The notes under the pieces were generated by a model. That model had not been told where the DNA came from. It ran no database searches and saw only the letters and a list, made by a program, of their open reading frames with translations. Positions 24,802 through 33,138 of a stretch of 64,000 nt of DNA are shown in pieces. Both the position numbers and the translations under genes were made by a program. Within the stretch, counting starts at the first letter, position 1, and every line of letters starts with the position of its first letter. This DNA is from Pseudomonas yamanorum (lineage in GTDB: Bacteria; Pseudomonadota; Gammaproteobacteria; Pseudomonadales; Pseudomonadaceae), in assembly GCF_013386765.1 (NCBI RefSeq), contig NZ_JACARE010000030.1, forward strand, positions 1 through 64,000, in the 5' to 3' direction.

Positions 24802-26561
24802 AGTTCTGGCGTCTCCAGGGCGATGGGCAAGGTCAGGGTAAAGATCGCTCCGTCACCTTGATTGCCGGCGCTCAGGCGGCCGCCGAGTTCGTGGACGATA
24901 GCGTACGACACTGCAAGGCCGAGGCCGAGCCCGTCGCCCACCGGTTTGGTGGTGAAGAACGGGTCGAACACGCTGTTGAGGTGTTCTTCGGCGATCCCGC
25001 CGCCGCTGTCGCTGACGGTCAGGCGCCACAGTTGCTGGTCGGCGTGCAGACGGATCTCCAGGCGCTTGCGCGGCTTGTCGGCCATGGCGTCGAGGGCGTT
25101 GCGCAGCAGGTTGATCATTACCTGTTCCAGGCGAATCGCGTCGCCGCGGACCCAGGCCGGGCGGGTCAGGTCGAGGACTGTGCCGATGGCTTCGTCCCGC
25201 AGGCGGGCGTCGAGCAAGTGCAGGGACTGGTCCACCACTGTGGCCAGGTCGAGGCGTTCGCGCAGGCCGCTGGGGCTCTTGCGGGCGAAGGTCTTGAGGT
25301 GGCCGGTGAGGGCGGCCATGCGCGTGAGCATGTCGTCCAGCGGGGTCAGGGCCTGGTAGGCGTCGTCCACCCGGCCGTGGTCCAGCAGCAGCCGCAGGGT
25401 TGCCAACTGCATGCGCTGGGCGGTCAAAGGCTGGTTGATCTCGTGGGCCAGGGCGGCAGACATCTGCCCCAGCGCCGCGAGCTTGGCGGACTGCACCAGG
25501 CCATCCTGGGCGGTGCGCAAGGCGCGGGTGCGTTCTTCCACCAGTTGTTCAAGTTCTTCACGGCTGCGCTGGCGCAAGCGGGCCAGGCGCCAGCGTTGAG
25601 TCAGGAACAGCACCAGGAACACCAGCGCCAGCCACGAACCGGCGGCAGCGAGGCCGGCGTTGCGTTGGTCTTCAAAGGCAACCTGTGGCTTGCGCAGCAG
25701 GTGCAAGGTCCAGCCTTCGGCCTTCAGCGGCAGGGATTCCCAAATGTAGTTGGCCTTGCCGTCGGGGCCGTCGACGCGCATCAGGTGGCTGTTTTCGTCA
25801 AAGCGCTGCAAGGCTTCGGCGTCCAGCGGCAGCAGTTGTTTCTTGTCGTATTGGCGCGTGGCCTTGAGTTCGGCGTGGTCGCTGTCCGACAACGGGCGCA
25901 GCGCGCGGTAGCGCCAGCCCGGCTGGTTGGCGATAAACACAATGCCCCGGGCATCGCTGACCAGCAGCAGGTCATTGCCCTGGGCCCATTCGCGCTCCAG
26001 TTCGGGGAATTCCAGCTTGACCACCATGGCGCCGAGGAACTGTTCGTTCTCGCCCACCACCGCACTGGACAGGAAATACCCTGGAATCCCGGTGGTCACC
26101 CCCACCGCATAGAAGCGCCCGGTGCCCTGGCTCAGGGTCTGGCTGAAGTAGGGGCGAAACGCGTAGTTGTGTCCCACATAACTGCTGGGCAGGTTCCAGT
26201 TGCTGGCGGCCACGGCCAGGCCGTTGCGGTCCATCAATTCCAGGGTGGAAGATTGGGCGGCGCCGTTGATGCGCTCCAGCTTGCGGTTGAGCAAATCCTG
26301 GGTGGCGGTGTCCAGCGGGCCTTTCAAGGCGCTGATCATCTCCGAGTCGAGGGCCAGCACGGCGGGCAGGGCGCGGTAGCGTTCGATCAGGGTGTGCAGC
26401 GAGTTGCCATAGAGCATGAGCTGCTGATTGGCGCGGGCGGCGTCGTCCACCAGGGCCAGGCGTTCGGCGTGGCGGGTGGCCAAGGCGGCAGCCAGCATCG
26501 CACCGGCAATGATCAGCAGGGAGTAGAAGGTCAAACGCAACGGGCGGGGGATCGCGATCAT
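24795..26561 (-). CDS. mifS: Sensor histidine kinase MifS (DctB-like)
   Basis: A 588-residue membrane kinase. Helix 1 spans about residues 9-29, a periplasmic dCache sensor about 35-295 (with HNYAFRPYFSQTL and GIPGYFLSSAVV), and helix 2 about 303-322. A short coiled coil follows, then the HisKA domain with His373 in AALAHEINQPL, and an ATPase domain with NLLRNALDA and GLGLAVSYAIV. The open frame runs upstream into a REP element, so I start at the ATG at 26561, where the transmembrane helix begins. It probably senses 2-oxoglutarate or related dicarboxylates and phosphorylates MifR. Confidence 0.9.
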   Translation of the reverse strand: MIAIPRPLRLTFYSLLIIAGAMLAAALATRHAERLALVDDAARANQQLMLYGNSLHTLIERYRALPAVLALDSEMISALKGPLDTATQDLLNRKLERINGAAQSSTLELMDRNGLAVAASNWNLPSSYVGHNYAFRPYFSQTLSQGTGRFYAVGVTTGIPGYFLSSAVVGENEQFLGAMVVKLEFPELEREWAQGNDLLLVSDARGIVFIANQPGWRYRALRPLSDSDHAELKATRQYDKKQLLPLDAEALQRFDENSHLMRVDGPDGKANYIWESLPLKAEGWTLHLLRKPQVAFEDQRNAGLAAAGSWLALVFLVLFLTQRWRLARLRQRSREELEQLVEERTRALRTAQDGLVQSAKLAALGQMSAALAHEINQPLTAQRMQLATLRLLLDHGRVDDAYQALTPLDDMLTRMAALTGHLKTFARKSPSGLRERLDLATVVDQSLHLLDARLRDEAIGTVLDLTRPAWVRGDAIRLEQVMINLLRNALDAMADKPRKRLEIRLHADQQLWRLTVSDSGGGIAEEHLNSVFDPFFTTKPVGDGLGLGLAVSYAIVHELGGRLSAGNQGDGAIFTLTLPIALETPELC

Positions 26562-26617
26562 ACGAAGATGAACAGTGCAATTGGGGGCGAGCACCATAGC
26601 ATGAGGCGCATGGCTGT

Positions 26618-26728
26618 TGTGGCGAGGGAGCTTGCTCCCGCTGGGGCGCGTAGCGGCCCCAAAAAAATGGGAGCGCTGCGCACTGGAGCGCCAGCCCGGT
26701 CCAGCGGGAGCAAGCTCCCTCGCCACAG
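26618..26728. repeat. REP pair (GTGGCGAGGGAGCTTGCTCC family), copy 1
   Basis: TGTGGCGAGGGAGCTTGCTC and the inverse arm GAGCAAGCTCCCTCGCCACA enclose a spacer with GGGGCC and GCGCT pieces. It lies between fumarase and mifS. Confidence 0.9.
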
Positions 26729-26745
26729 TAAGAGGTGTATGGCAT

Positions 26746-26774
26746 AAAAAAGGCGACCGCATTGGTCGCCTTTT
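26746..26774 (-). terminator. Terminator after fumarase gene
   Basis: GGCGACC (26752-26758) pairs with GGTCGCC (26764-26770). On the minus strand the stem is followed by TTTTTT, 19 bases past the fumarase stop. Confidence 0.85.
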
Positions 26775-26792
26775 ATCCCACAGGGGAAATGC

Positions 26793-28316
26793 TTACTGCA
26801 CTTCTACCGCCAGGCTTTCACTGATCTTTTTCTGCCAGATGGCAGGACCTGTGATGTGTACCGACTCGCCCTTGCTATCAACGGCAACGGTGACCGGCAT
26901 GTCTTTGACGTCGAACTCGTAGATCGCTTCCATGCCCAGTTCGGCGAACGCCACCACGCGGGATTTCTTGATGGCCTGGGCCACCAGGTAAGCCGCGCCG
27001 CCCACTGCCATCAGGTAAACCGCCTTGTGGTCCTTGATCGCTTCGATAGCGGTCGGGCCGCGCTCGGATTTGCCGATCATGCCCAGCAGGCCGGTTTGCT
27101 CGAGGATCTGGCGGGTGAACTTGTCCATCCGCGTGGCGGTGGTCGGACCGGCAGGCCCAACCACTTCTTCGCGCACCGGATCAACCGGGCCGACGTAGTA
27201 GATGAAGCGACCCTTGAGGTCCACCGGCAGGGTTTCGCCCTTGTTCAGCATCTCGACCATGCGCTTGTGCGCCGCGTCGCGACCGGTGAGCATCTTGCCG
27301 TTGAGCAACACGGTTTCGCCCGGCTTCCAGCTCTGCACGTCTTCCGGGGTCAGGGTGTCGAGGTTGACGCGACGGGCCGACGGGCCGGCTTCCCAGACGA
27401 TTTCCGGGTAGGCGTCCAGCGGTGGCGCTTCCAGCGACGCAGGGCCCGAACCGTCGAGCACGAAGTGCGCGTGACGGGTGGCGGCGCAGTTGGGGATCAT
27501 GCACACCGGCAGCGAGGCCGCGTGGGTCGGGTAGTCCATGATTTTCACGTCGAGCACGGTGGTCAGGCCACCCAGGCCCTGGGCGCCGATGCCCAGTTGG
27601 TTGACCTTCTCGAACAGCTCCAGGCGCATCTCTTCGATACGGTTGGACGGGCCGCGCTTTTTCAGCTCGTGGATGTCGATGGATTCCATCAACACTTCCT
27701 TGGCCATCACCGCAGCTTTCTCGGCGGTGCCGCCGATGCCGATGCCGAGCATGCCCGGTGGGCACCAGCCGGCGCCCATGGTCGGAACGGTCTTGAGTAC
27801 CCAGTCGACGATCGAGTCGGACGGGTTGAGCATGGCCATTTTCGACTTGTTCTCGGAACCACCGCCCTTGGCGGCCACGTCCACTTCCACGGTGTTACCC
27901 GGGACGATGGAGTAGTGGATCACCGCAGGGGTGTTGTCCTTGGTGTTTTTACGCGCACCGGCCGGGTCGGCGAGGATCGAAGCCCGCAGGACGTTTTCCG
28001 GCAGGTTGTAGGCCTGGCGCACGCCTTGGTTGATCATGTCGTCCAGGCTCATGGTGGCGCCATCCCAGCGCACGTCCATGCCCACACGTACGAACACGGT
28101 GACAATCCCGGTGTCCTGGCAGATCGGGCGGTGGCCGGTGGCACACATGCGCGAGTTGATCAGGATCTGTGCCATGGAGTCACGGGCCGCTGGCGATTCT
28201 TCGCGCAGGTAGGCTTCGTGCATCGCCTGGATGAAGTCAACGGGATGGTAATAGGAAATGAATTGCAGGGCGTCGGCAACGCTCTGAATCAGGTCGTCTT
28301 GCTTGATCACGGTCAT
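26793..28316 (-). CDS. Fumarate hydratase, class I
   Basis: A 507-residue iron-sulfur fumarase (FumA/FumB type, fused alpha and beta domains) that interconverts fumarate and malate. Cluster-binding and active-site segments include CATGHRPICQDTG near residue 75, WCPPGMLGIGIGG and CMIPNCAATRH. The C-terminal domain has PVDPVREEVVGPAGPTTATRMD. The start was moved to ATG 28316, which has GAGGAG upstream. The enzyme is oxygen- and iron-sensitive in other bacteria. Gene order fumarase, ferredoxin reductase, enoyl-CoA hydratase, pyruvate kinase follows that of P. aeruginosa, although sadC, which lies there too, is missing. Confidence 0.95.
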   Translation of the reverse strand: MTVIKQDDLIQSVADALQFISYYHPVDFIQAMHEAYLREESPAARDSMAQILINSRMCATGHRPICQDTGIVTVFVRVGMDVRWDGATMSLDDMINQGVRQAYNLPENVLRASILADPAGARKNTKDNTPAVIHYSIVPGNTVEVDVAAKGGGSENKSKMAMLNPSDSIVDWVLKTVPTMGAGWCPPGMLGIGIGGTAEKAAVMAKEVLMESIDIHELKKRGPSNRIEEMRLELFEKVNQLGIGAQGLGGLTTVLDVKIMDYPTHAASLPVCMIPNCAATRHAHFVLDGSGPASLEAPPLDAYPEIVWEAGPSARRVNLDTLTPEDVQSWKPGETVLLNGKMLTGRDAAHKRMVEMLNKGETLPVDLKGRFIYYVGPVDPVREEVVGPAGPTTATRMDKFTRQILEQTGLLGMIGKSERGPTAIEAIKDHKAVYLMAVGGAAYLVAQAIKKSRVVAFAELGMEAIYEFDVKDMPVTVAVDSKGESVHITGPAIWQKKISESLAVEVQ

Positions 28317-28503
28317 GAGTCGCGCTCCTCTATAAGGGAACATTCAATAAAGGTGTCTTCAGTAAGGTGAATCGGTCGGCTGAAGGCACCTTTCCAAGGC
28401 ACGCCGTATGGTGCAGGCGCGACGCTAAAAAGGCGCGGCAGTATAACCCGCCGCGGTGGCCGATACACCCGACTATGGTCATGAATGCCAGGCCCGATTC
28501 ACC

Positions 28504-28602
28504 GTAGGAGCGAGCTTGCTCGCGAAAAACGTGAATCTGATGGGTTTCGTCAGGCGCCCCGCGTTATCGTTAGCGACCTTCGCGAGCAAGCTCGCTCCTA
28601 CA
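28504..28602. repeat. REP pair (GTAGGAGCGAGCTTGCTCGC family), copy 2
   Basis: The same arms and the same CGTTATCGTTA middle as the copy at 21034. It ends 14 bases before the start codon of the ferredoxin-reductase gene. Confidence 0.9.
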
Positions 28603-28615
28603 GTTGAAGAGTTTT

Positions 28616-29548
28616 ATGCCTGAACTTCACGTCGGCGAACGCCACTGGTCGGTAGCCACCGGCAGCAACCTGCTGGATGCCCTGAACCAGGCGGGTGTGG
28701 CCGTGCCCTATAGCTGCCGCGCCGGCAGTTGCCATGCCTGCCTGGTGCGTTGCCAGGGCGATATCCAGGACAATCAACCGGATGCCCTGAGCCCGGCGCA
28801 ACGCCAGGACGGCTGGCGCCTGGCCTGCCAGTGCCAGGTCACGGGGGACGTGCAGGTCGAGGCGTTTGACCCGCTGCGTGACGGGCTGCCGGCGACGGTG
28901 CTGGGCGTCGACTGGTTGAACCCGAGCGTACTGCGCCTGCGGCTGCAACCCGAACGCGGCCTGCGCTACCGGGCGGGGCAGCATCTGGTGCTGTGGGCGG
29001 GCAGCGTTGCGCGACCTTACTCATTGGCCAGCCTGCCCCAGGAAGACCCGTTTCTCGAATTTCACATCGATTGCCGCCTGCCCGGTGAATTCAGCGATGC
29101 TGCCCGCCGGTTAAAGGTTGGCGACAGCCTGCGCCTGGGTGAACTGCGGGGCGGCGCGTTGCAATACGATCCCGACTGGCAATCCCGGCCGCTGTGGCTG
29201 CTGGCCTCGGGCACCGGACTTGGCCCGCTGTGGGGCGTGTTGCGCGAGGCCCTGCGCCAGGATCACCAGGGCGCCATCCGGGTCATTCACCTGGCTCATG
29301 ACGCAAACGGTCATTATCTGGCCGGGCCTTTGGCGCAGCTGGCTGCGGCGCATCCGAACGTGACGGTTGAGCTGTGGACAGCGGCTGAGGCAACCGAGGC
29401 TTTGGCGCAACTGCGGCTTGTTTCCCGGCAAACTCTGGCCTTACTCTGCGGGCACCCTGCCAGCGTCGAGGCCTTCTCCAAGCGCCTGTTCCTGGCCGGA
29501 CTGCCGCGCAATCAACTGCTGGCCGATGTGTTCCTGCCCCGTGGTTGA
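28616..29548 (+). CDS. 2Fe-2S ferredoxin/FAD-dependent oxidoreductase
   Basis: A 310-residue electron-transfer protein. An N-terminal plant-type 2Fe-2S domain (about 1-85; cluster ligands in CRAGSCHACLVRC and LACQC) is fused to an FAD-binding domain with RPYSLAS and a NAD(P)-binding domain with ASGTGLGPLWG and LCGHPASVEAF. It resembles the reductase components of phenol/benzoate-type oxygenases, but no oxygenase gene is adjacent. The start ATG at 28616 has only a modest GAAGAG ribosome-binding site immediately after a REP element. The downstream hydratase gene follows by 30 bases, likely in one operon. The electron acceptor is unknown. Confidence 0.88.
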   Translation: MPELHVGERHWSVATGSNLLDALNQAGVAVPYSCRAGSCHACLVRCQGDIQDNQPDALSPAQRQDGWRLACQCQVTGDVQVEAFDPLRDGLPATVLGVDWLNPSVLRLRLQPERGLRYRAGQHLVLWAGSVARPYSLASLPQEDPFLEFHIDCRLPGEFSDAARRLKVGDSLRLGELRGGALQYDPDWQSRPLWLLASGTGLGPLWGVLREALRQDHQGAIRVIHLAHDANGHYLAGPLAQLAAAHPNVTVELWTAAEATEALAQLRLVSRQTLALLCGHPASVEAFSKRLFLAGLPRNQLLADVFLPRG

Positions 29549-29578
29549 GCGCTGAATTTTCCAGCCGCGAGATTTGCC

Positions 29579-30328
29579 ATGACCGATGCCATCCTGCAGC
29601 AACGCGAACGCGGGTTGCTGATCCTGCAGCTCAACCGCCCGGACAAGAAAAACGCCCTGACCCGCGCCATGTACAGCCAGCTGGCCGAGGCGCTGGAACA
29701 GGCCGATGCCGATAACGGCGTCAATGCCGTGTTGATCCAGGGCAGCAGCGAATGCTTCACCGCCGGTAATGACATCGGCGACTTCCTTGAACAACCACCG
29801 GCGGATCTCGACAGCCCGGTGTTTCACTTCATGCGCAGTTTGCTCAATTGCCGCAAGCCGGTGATTGCGGCGGTGGCAGGCGTGGCGGTGGGGATTGGTA
29901 CCACGCTGCTGCTGCATTGTGATCTGGTGTATGTGAGCCGGGATGCGCGGTTGCGCATGCCGTTCGTCAACCTGGGACTGTGCCCGGAGTTTGGCTCCAG
30001 CTTGATCCTGCCGCGCTTGTTGGGGCATGCCAAGGCGGCGGAATTGTTACTGCTGGGTGAAGGGTTCAGCGGTGAGCAGGCGGCTATCTGGGGCATCGCA
30101 ACCGAAGCACTGGGCAGCGGTGAATCTGCCTTGGCCAAGGCGCGGGAAGTCGCCGGACGGTTCGAAACCCTGGCGCCGGGCGCGGTGCAGGTCAGCAAGC
30201 ATCTGATGAAAAGCGTTGATCGTGAGCAGTTGCGCAGGGTGATCGAGGAGGAGGGGGCGTTGTTTACCCAGCGGTTGAAGTCGCCGGAGGCGATTGCGGC
30301 GTTGTCGGGGTTTATCGCCAGGCGATGA
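29579..30328 (+). CDS. Enoyl-CoA hydratase/isomerase family protein
   Basis: A 249-residue crotonase-fold enzyme. Conserved are LNRPDKKNALT near residue 20, the oxyanion-hole region CFTAGNDIGDF (about 60-70), AAVAGVAVGIGTTLL, and MPFVNLGLCPEFGSS with the position of the catalytic glutamate. It is probably the second gene of an operon with the iron-sulfur oxidoreductase. The closest functional label is a putative enoyl-CoA hydratase; crotonase members also act as isomerases or hydrolases, so the exact acyl-CoA substrate is open. Confidence 0.88.
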   Translation: MTDAILQQRERGLLILQLNRPDKKNALTRAMYSQLAEALEQADADNGVNAVLIQGSSECFTAGNDIGDFLEQPPADLDSPVFHFMRSLLNCRKPVIAAVAGVAVGIGTTLLLHCDLVYVSRDARLRMPFVNLGLCPEFGSSLILPRLLGHAKAAELLLLGEGFSGEQAAIWGIATEALGSGESALAKAREVAGRFETLAPGAVQVSKHLMKSVDREQLRRVIEEEGALFTQRLKSPEAIAALSGFIARR

Positions 30329-30345
30329 AGAAGTGTTGTGGGAAC

Positions 30346-30441
30346 GGGCCTCATCGCAGGCAAGCCAGCTCCCACAGTTGACCGAGTTGACTTGAAGAAG
30401 CGCGATTAACTGTGGGAGCTGGCTTGCCTGCGATGAGGCCC
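30346..30441. repeat. REPIN (GTGGGAGC family), inverted arrangement, copy 7
   Basis: The core ATCGCAGGCAAGCCAGCTCC / inverse is extended by matching GGGCCTC/GAGGCCC ends, making a stem of more than 30 bases. It separates the hydratase gene from pyruvate kinase. Confidence 0.9.
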
Positions 30442-30474
30442 TGCCAGCCAATGGAACATCCCGATCTGCAATGC

Positions 30475-30510
30475 AAAAAGCCCCGCCATTCACATGGCGG
30501 GGCTTTTGTT
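30475..30510 (-). terminator. Terminator after pyruvate kinase
   Basis: AAGCCCCGCCA (30478-30488) pairs with TGGCGGGGCTT (30495-30505). A-runs and T-runs on both sides let it work in either direction. Confidence 0.9.
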
Positions 30511-30524
30511 TTTCAGCGTGTCAC

Positions 30525-31976
30525 TCAGACCATTGGGTCGCCAACGTGCAGGATCTTCATGCCGTTGGTGCCGCCGATGGTGTGGTAGCTGTCGCCCTTG
30601 GTCAGGATGACCCAGTCGCCTTTCTCTACTACGCCGCGCTTGAGCAACTCGTCGATCGCGGCCTGGCTGACTTGCTCAGGCGGCAGCGATGCCGGGTCGA
30701 ACGGTACGGTGTAGACACCACGGAACATGGCCGCGCGGGCCTGGGTTTCGCGGTGCGGGGAGAATGCGTAGATCGGGATCGAGGAACGAATGCGCGACAT
30801 GATCAACGGCGTGTAGCCACTTTCGGTCAAGGCGATGATCGCTTTCACGCCCGGGAAGTGGTTGGCGGTGTACATGGCGGCCAGGGCGATGCTCTGGTCG
30901 CAGCTTTCGAACACTTTGCCGATGCGGTGGCTGGAGGTCTTGCTGGTCGGGTGCTTTTCAGCGCCGACGCAGATGCGCGCCATGGCCTGCACAGCTTCCA
31001 GCGGGTACGGGCCTGCAGCACTTTCAGCCGAGAGCATCACGGCGTCGGTGTAGTCGAGCACGGCGTTGGCCACGTCGGACACTTCGGCACGGGTTGGCAT
31101 CGGGTTCTGGATCATCGACTCCATCATCTGGGTCGCAACGATCACCGCTTTGTTGTGGCGACGTGCGTGCAGGATGATTTTCTTCTGGATGCCGATCAGC
31201 TCGGCGTCGCCGATTTCCACACCGAGGTCGCCACGGGCAACCATCACGGCGTCGGAAGCCTTGATCAGGCCGTCGAGGGTTTCGTCATCGGCCACGGCTT
31301 CGGCGCGTTCGATCTTCGCCACCAGCCAGGCAGTACCGCCGGCTTCGTCGCGCAGTTTACGGGCGTATTCCATGTCGGCAGCGTCGCGCGGGAAGGAAAC
31401 CGCGAGGTAGTCCACTTCCATTTCGGCGGCGAGCTTGATGTCGGCCTTGTCTTTTTCAGTCAGGGCAGGAGCGGTCAGGCCACCGCCGCGGCGGTTGATG
31501 CCTTTGTGATCCGACAGCGGGCCGCCGATGATCACGGTGCAGTTCAATTCGGTTGGGGTGGCGGTGTCGACGCGCATGACCACGCGACCGTCGTCCAGCA
31601 GCAGTTCGTCGCCGACGCCGCAGTCTTTCACCAGGTCGGGGTAGTCGATACCCACTACGTCCTGAGTGCCTTCGGTCAGCGGGTGGCTGGTGGAGAAGGT
31701 GAACTTGTCACCGATCTTCAGCTCGATTCGCTTGTTGGCGAATTTGGCGATACGGATTTTCGGGCCTTGCAGGTCACCCAGCAGTGCAACGAAGCGGCCG
31801 TGTTTGGCGGCAAGGTCACGCACCAGCTTGGCGCGAGCCTTGTGCTCGTCCGGGGTGCCGTGGGAGAAGTTCAAACGGGCAACGTCCAGGCCAGCCAGAA
31901 TCAGCTGTTCGAGGACTTCCGGCGAGTTACTGGCCGGGCCAAGGGTGGCGACGATTTTGGTACGACGGACGGACAT
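30525..31976 (-). CDS. pyk: Pyruvate kinase (PykA type)
   Basis: A 483-residue pyruvate kinase that forms pyruvate and ATP from phosphoenolpyruvate and ADP. It starts MSVRRTKIVATLGPAS and carries LNFSHG, the active-site stretch ARGDLGVEIGD, the T-loop ATQMMESMI and the C-terminal HTIGGTNGMKI. It is the AMP/sugar-phosphate-activated type II enzyme common in pseudomonads. AGGAG lies 8 bases before the ATG. It diverges from a lipoprotein gene. Confidence 0.96.
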   Translation of the reverse strand: MSVRRTKIVATLGPASNSPEVLEQLILAGLDVARLNFSHGTPDEHKARAKLVRDLAAKHGRFVALLGDLQGPKIRIAKFANKRIELKIGDKFTFSTSHPLTEGTQDVVGIDYPDLVKDCGVGDELLLDDGRVVMRVDTATPTELNCTVIIGGPLSDHKGINRRGGGLTAPALTEKDKADIKLAAEMEVDYLAVSFPRDAADMEYARKLRDEAGGTAWLVAKIERAEAVADDETLDGLIKASDAVMVARGDLGVEIGDAELIGIQKKIILHARRHNKAVIVATQMMESMIQNPMPTRAEVSDVANAVLDYTDAVMLSAESAAGPYPLEAVQAMARICVGAEKHPTSKTSSHRIGKVFESCDQSIALAAMYTANHFPGVKAIIALTESGYTPLIMSRIRSSIPIYAFSPHRETQARAAMFRGVYTVPFDPASLPPEQVSQAAIDELLKRGVVEKGDWVILTKGDSYHTIGGTNGMKILHVGDPMV

Positions 31977-32151
31977 GCACGGACTCCTGAGTTCAAGCGC
32001 TGAGGAAGGCTACTATGCTCTTTGGTTGTAGTCATTGTTCGTTTGCACTACTTATCGATGATTCGCTTGTTTTCACTCTGCATGAACAGATGAACAACCT
32101 TGAAGATTTTCGATGAAGGGTCGATACACTGCACAAGACAGGAGAACCCCC

Positions 32152-32526
32152 ATGCGAATCGTGATCATTGCTGCCCTGGCCGTCAGTGTTGTCGGCTGCA
32201 CCCGTTGGTCGATGGACCATCATTTGAACAATGCGTACCGCGCTTACGGCGTAGGCGATTGCCAGCGGGTCACCCTTGAGTTGTCCCAGGTCGACCGTGA
32301 AAGCCGTTCCCGGCGCTACGTGCAACCGGAGGTCTCGATGTTGCGCGGGCAGTGCCTGGAGCGGGAGAAACTGTTCGTCGATGCGGCGCAAACCTATCAG
32401 TTCATCATCAGCCAGTACCCGGCGAGCGAGTACGCGTTTCGCGCTCGTGCACGCCTGGATACCCTGCAACAGCTGGGGCATTACCCCGGCGCCAGTACCG
32501 CCCAGCCGCGTCCGGCGTCACTCTGA
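32152..32526 (+). CDS. Small TPR-like lipoprotein
   Basis: A 124-residue lipoprotein: the signal peptide ends VVGC with lipidated Cys near residue 16. The mature part is helical with tetratricopeptide-like pattern (FVDAAQTYQFIISQYPASEYAFRARARLDTL), as in the YfiO/BamD group, but only about one repeat is present. The start at 32152 has AGGAGA 8 bases upstream; an upstream ATG in the frame has no signal peptide. A homologue sits beside pykA in other pseudomonads. The function is unknown. Confidence 0.82.
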   Translation: MRIVIIAALAVSVVGCTRWSMDHHLNNAYRAYGVGDCQRVTLELSQVDRESRSRRYVQPEVSMLRGQCLEREKLFVDAAQTYQFIISQYPASEYAFRARARLDTLQQLGHYPGASTAQPRPASL

Positions 32527-32751
32527 TGATATTTGTCATGCTATGGCTGGCTCGTTGCCAGTCTTGGGCTAATCTTTGAATATCGGTTTGTATAGGTTTC
32601 TATTCGAACGGATGGAATACCCGGATTTGGCAGCTGTAAGGTGACAAAGCATTGGCTGTTGTCGCACCGATATCCGGGGAGAGCGGGCCTTTGGGCTCGT
32701 TCCGAATCACTGGAGCGGCCACACTCATGGCCATTGGATGGCGACCTCATC

Positions 32752-33111
32752 ATGTTTACGCAGCGGCGGATCGAGCGACATCAGTTACCTTGCTTCCTTC
32801 AGGTCTTCAATCGCCTGACGGACAAACCCATTGGCTATTTGGGCAATGTTTCCGAGAAAGGGCTGATGTTGATCAGCCAATTGCCCATGATGGTCGATGT
32901 GGCATTCGAGCTGCGCCTGAAAATTCCCGGCCCCGAGGGCGAGGTACAGGCGGTAGACCTCACGGCCACCTGCCTGTGGTGCCATGAGGATATAAACCCG
33001 CAGCATTACGACTCCGGGTTCAGCGTGTCACAGGCGCCCGCCGAATATGGGGAGGTGATCAGCGCCCTGTTGAATTACTTCAGCTTTGATCCATTGCAGG
33101 CCTCTGCCTAG
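32752..33111 (+). CDS. PilZ domain protein
   Basis: A 119-residue single-domain PilZ protein that should bind cyclic di-GMP. The RxxxR motif is RRIER (5-9) and the second motif is GNVSEKG (N/D-x-S-x-x-G). I start at ATG 32752, since PilZ alignment begins there; the frame is open upstream to 32641 without support. It is unlinked to a pilus, flagellar or cellulose gene here, so the target is unknown. Convergent with the DUF58 gene, with 27 bases between the stops. Confidence 0.87.
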   Translation: MFTQRRIERHQLPCFLQVFNRLTDKPIGYLGNVSEKGLMLISQLPMMVDVAFELRLKIPGPEGEVQAVDLTATCLWCHEDINPQHYDSGFSVSQAPAEYGEVISALLNYFSFDPLQASA

Positions 33112-33138
33112 GTTCTGTGCAGTGCTGCGCGCGAGGTT

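Noticed and set aside
24858-26747. 629-codon open frame antisense to mifS
   Set aside because: A shadow of the kinase gene, low-complexity Gly/Gln/Ala-rich translation, no ribosome-binding site.
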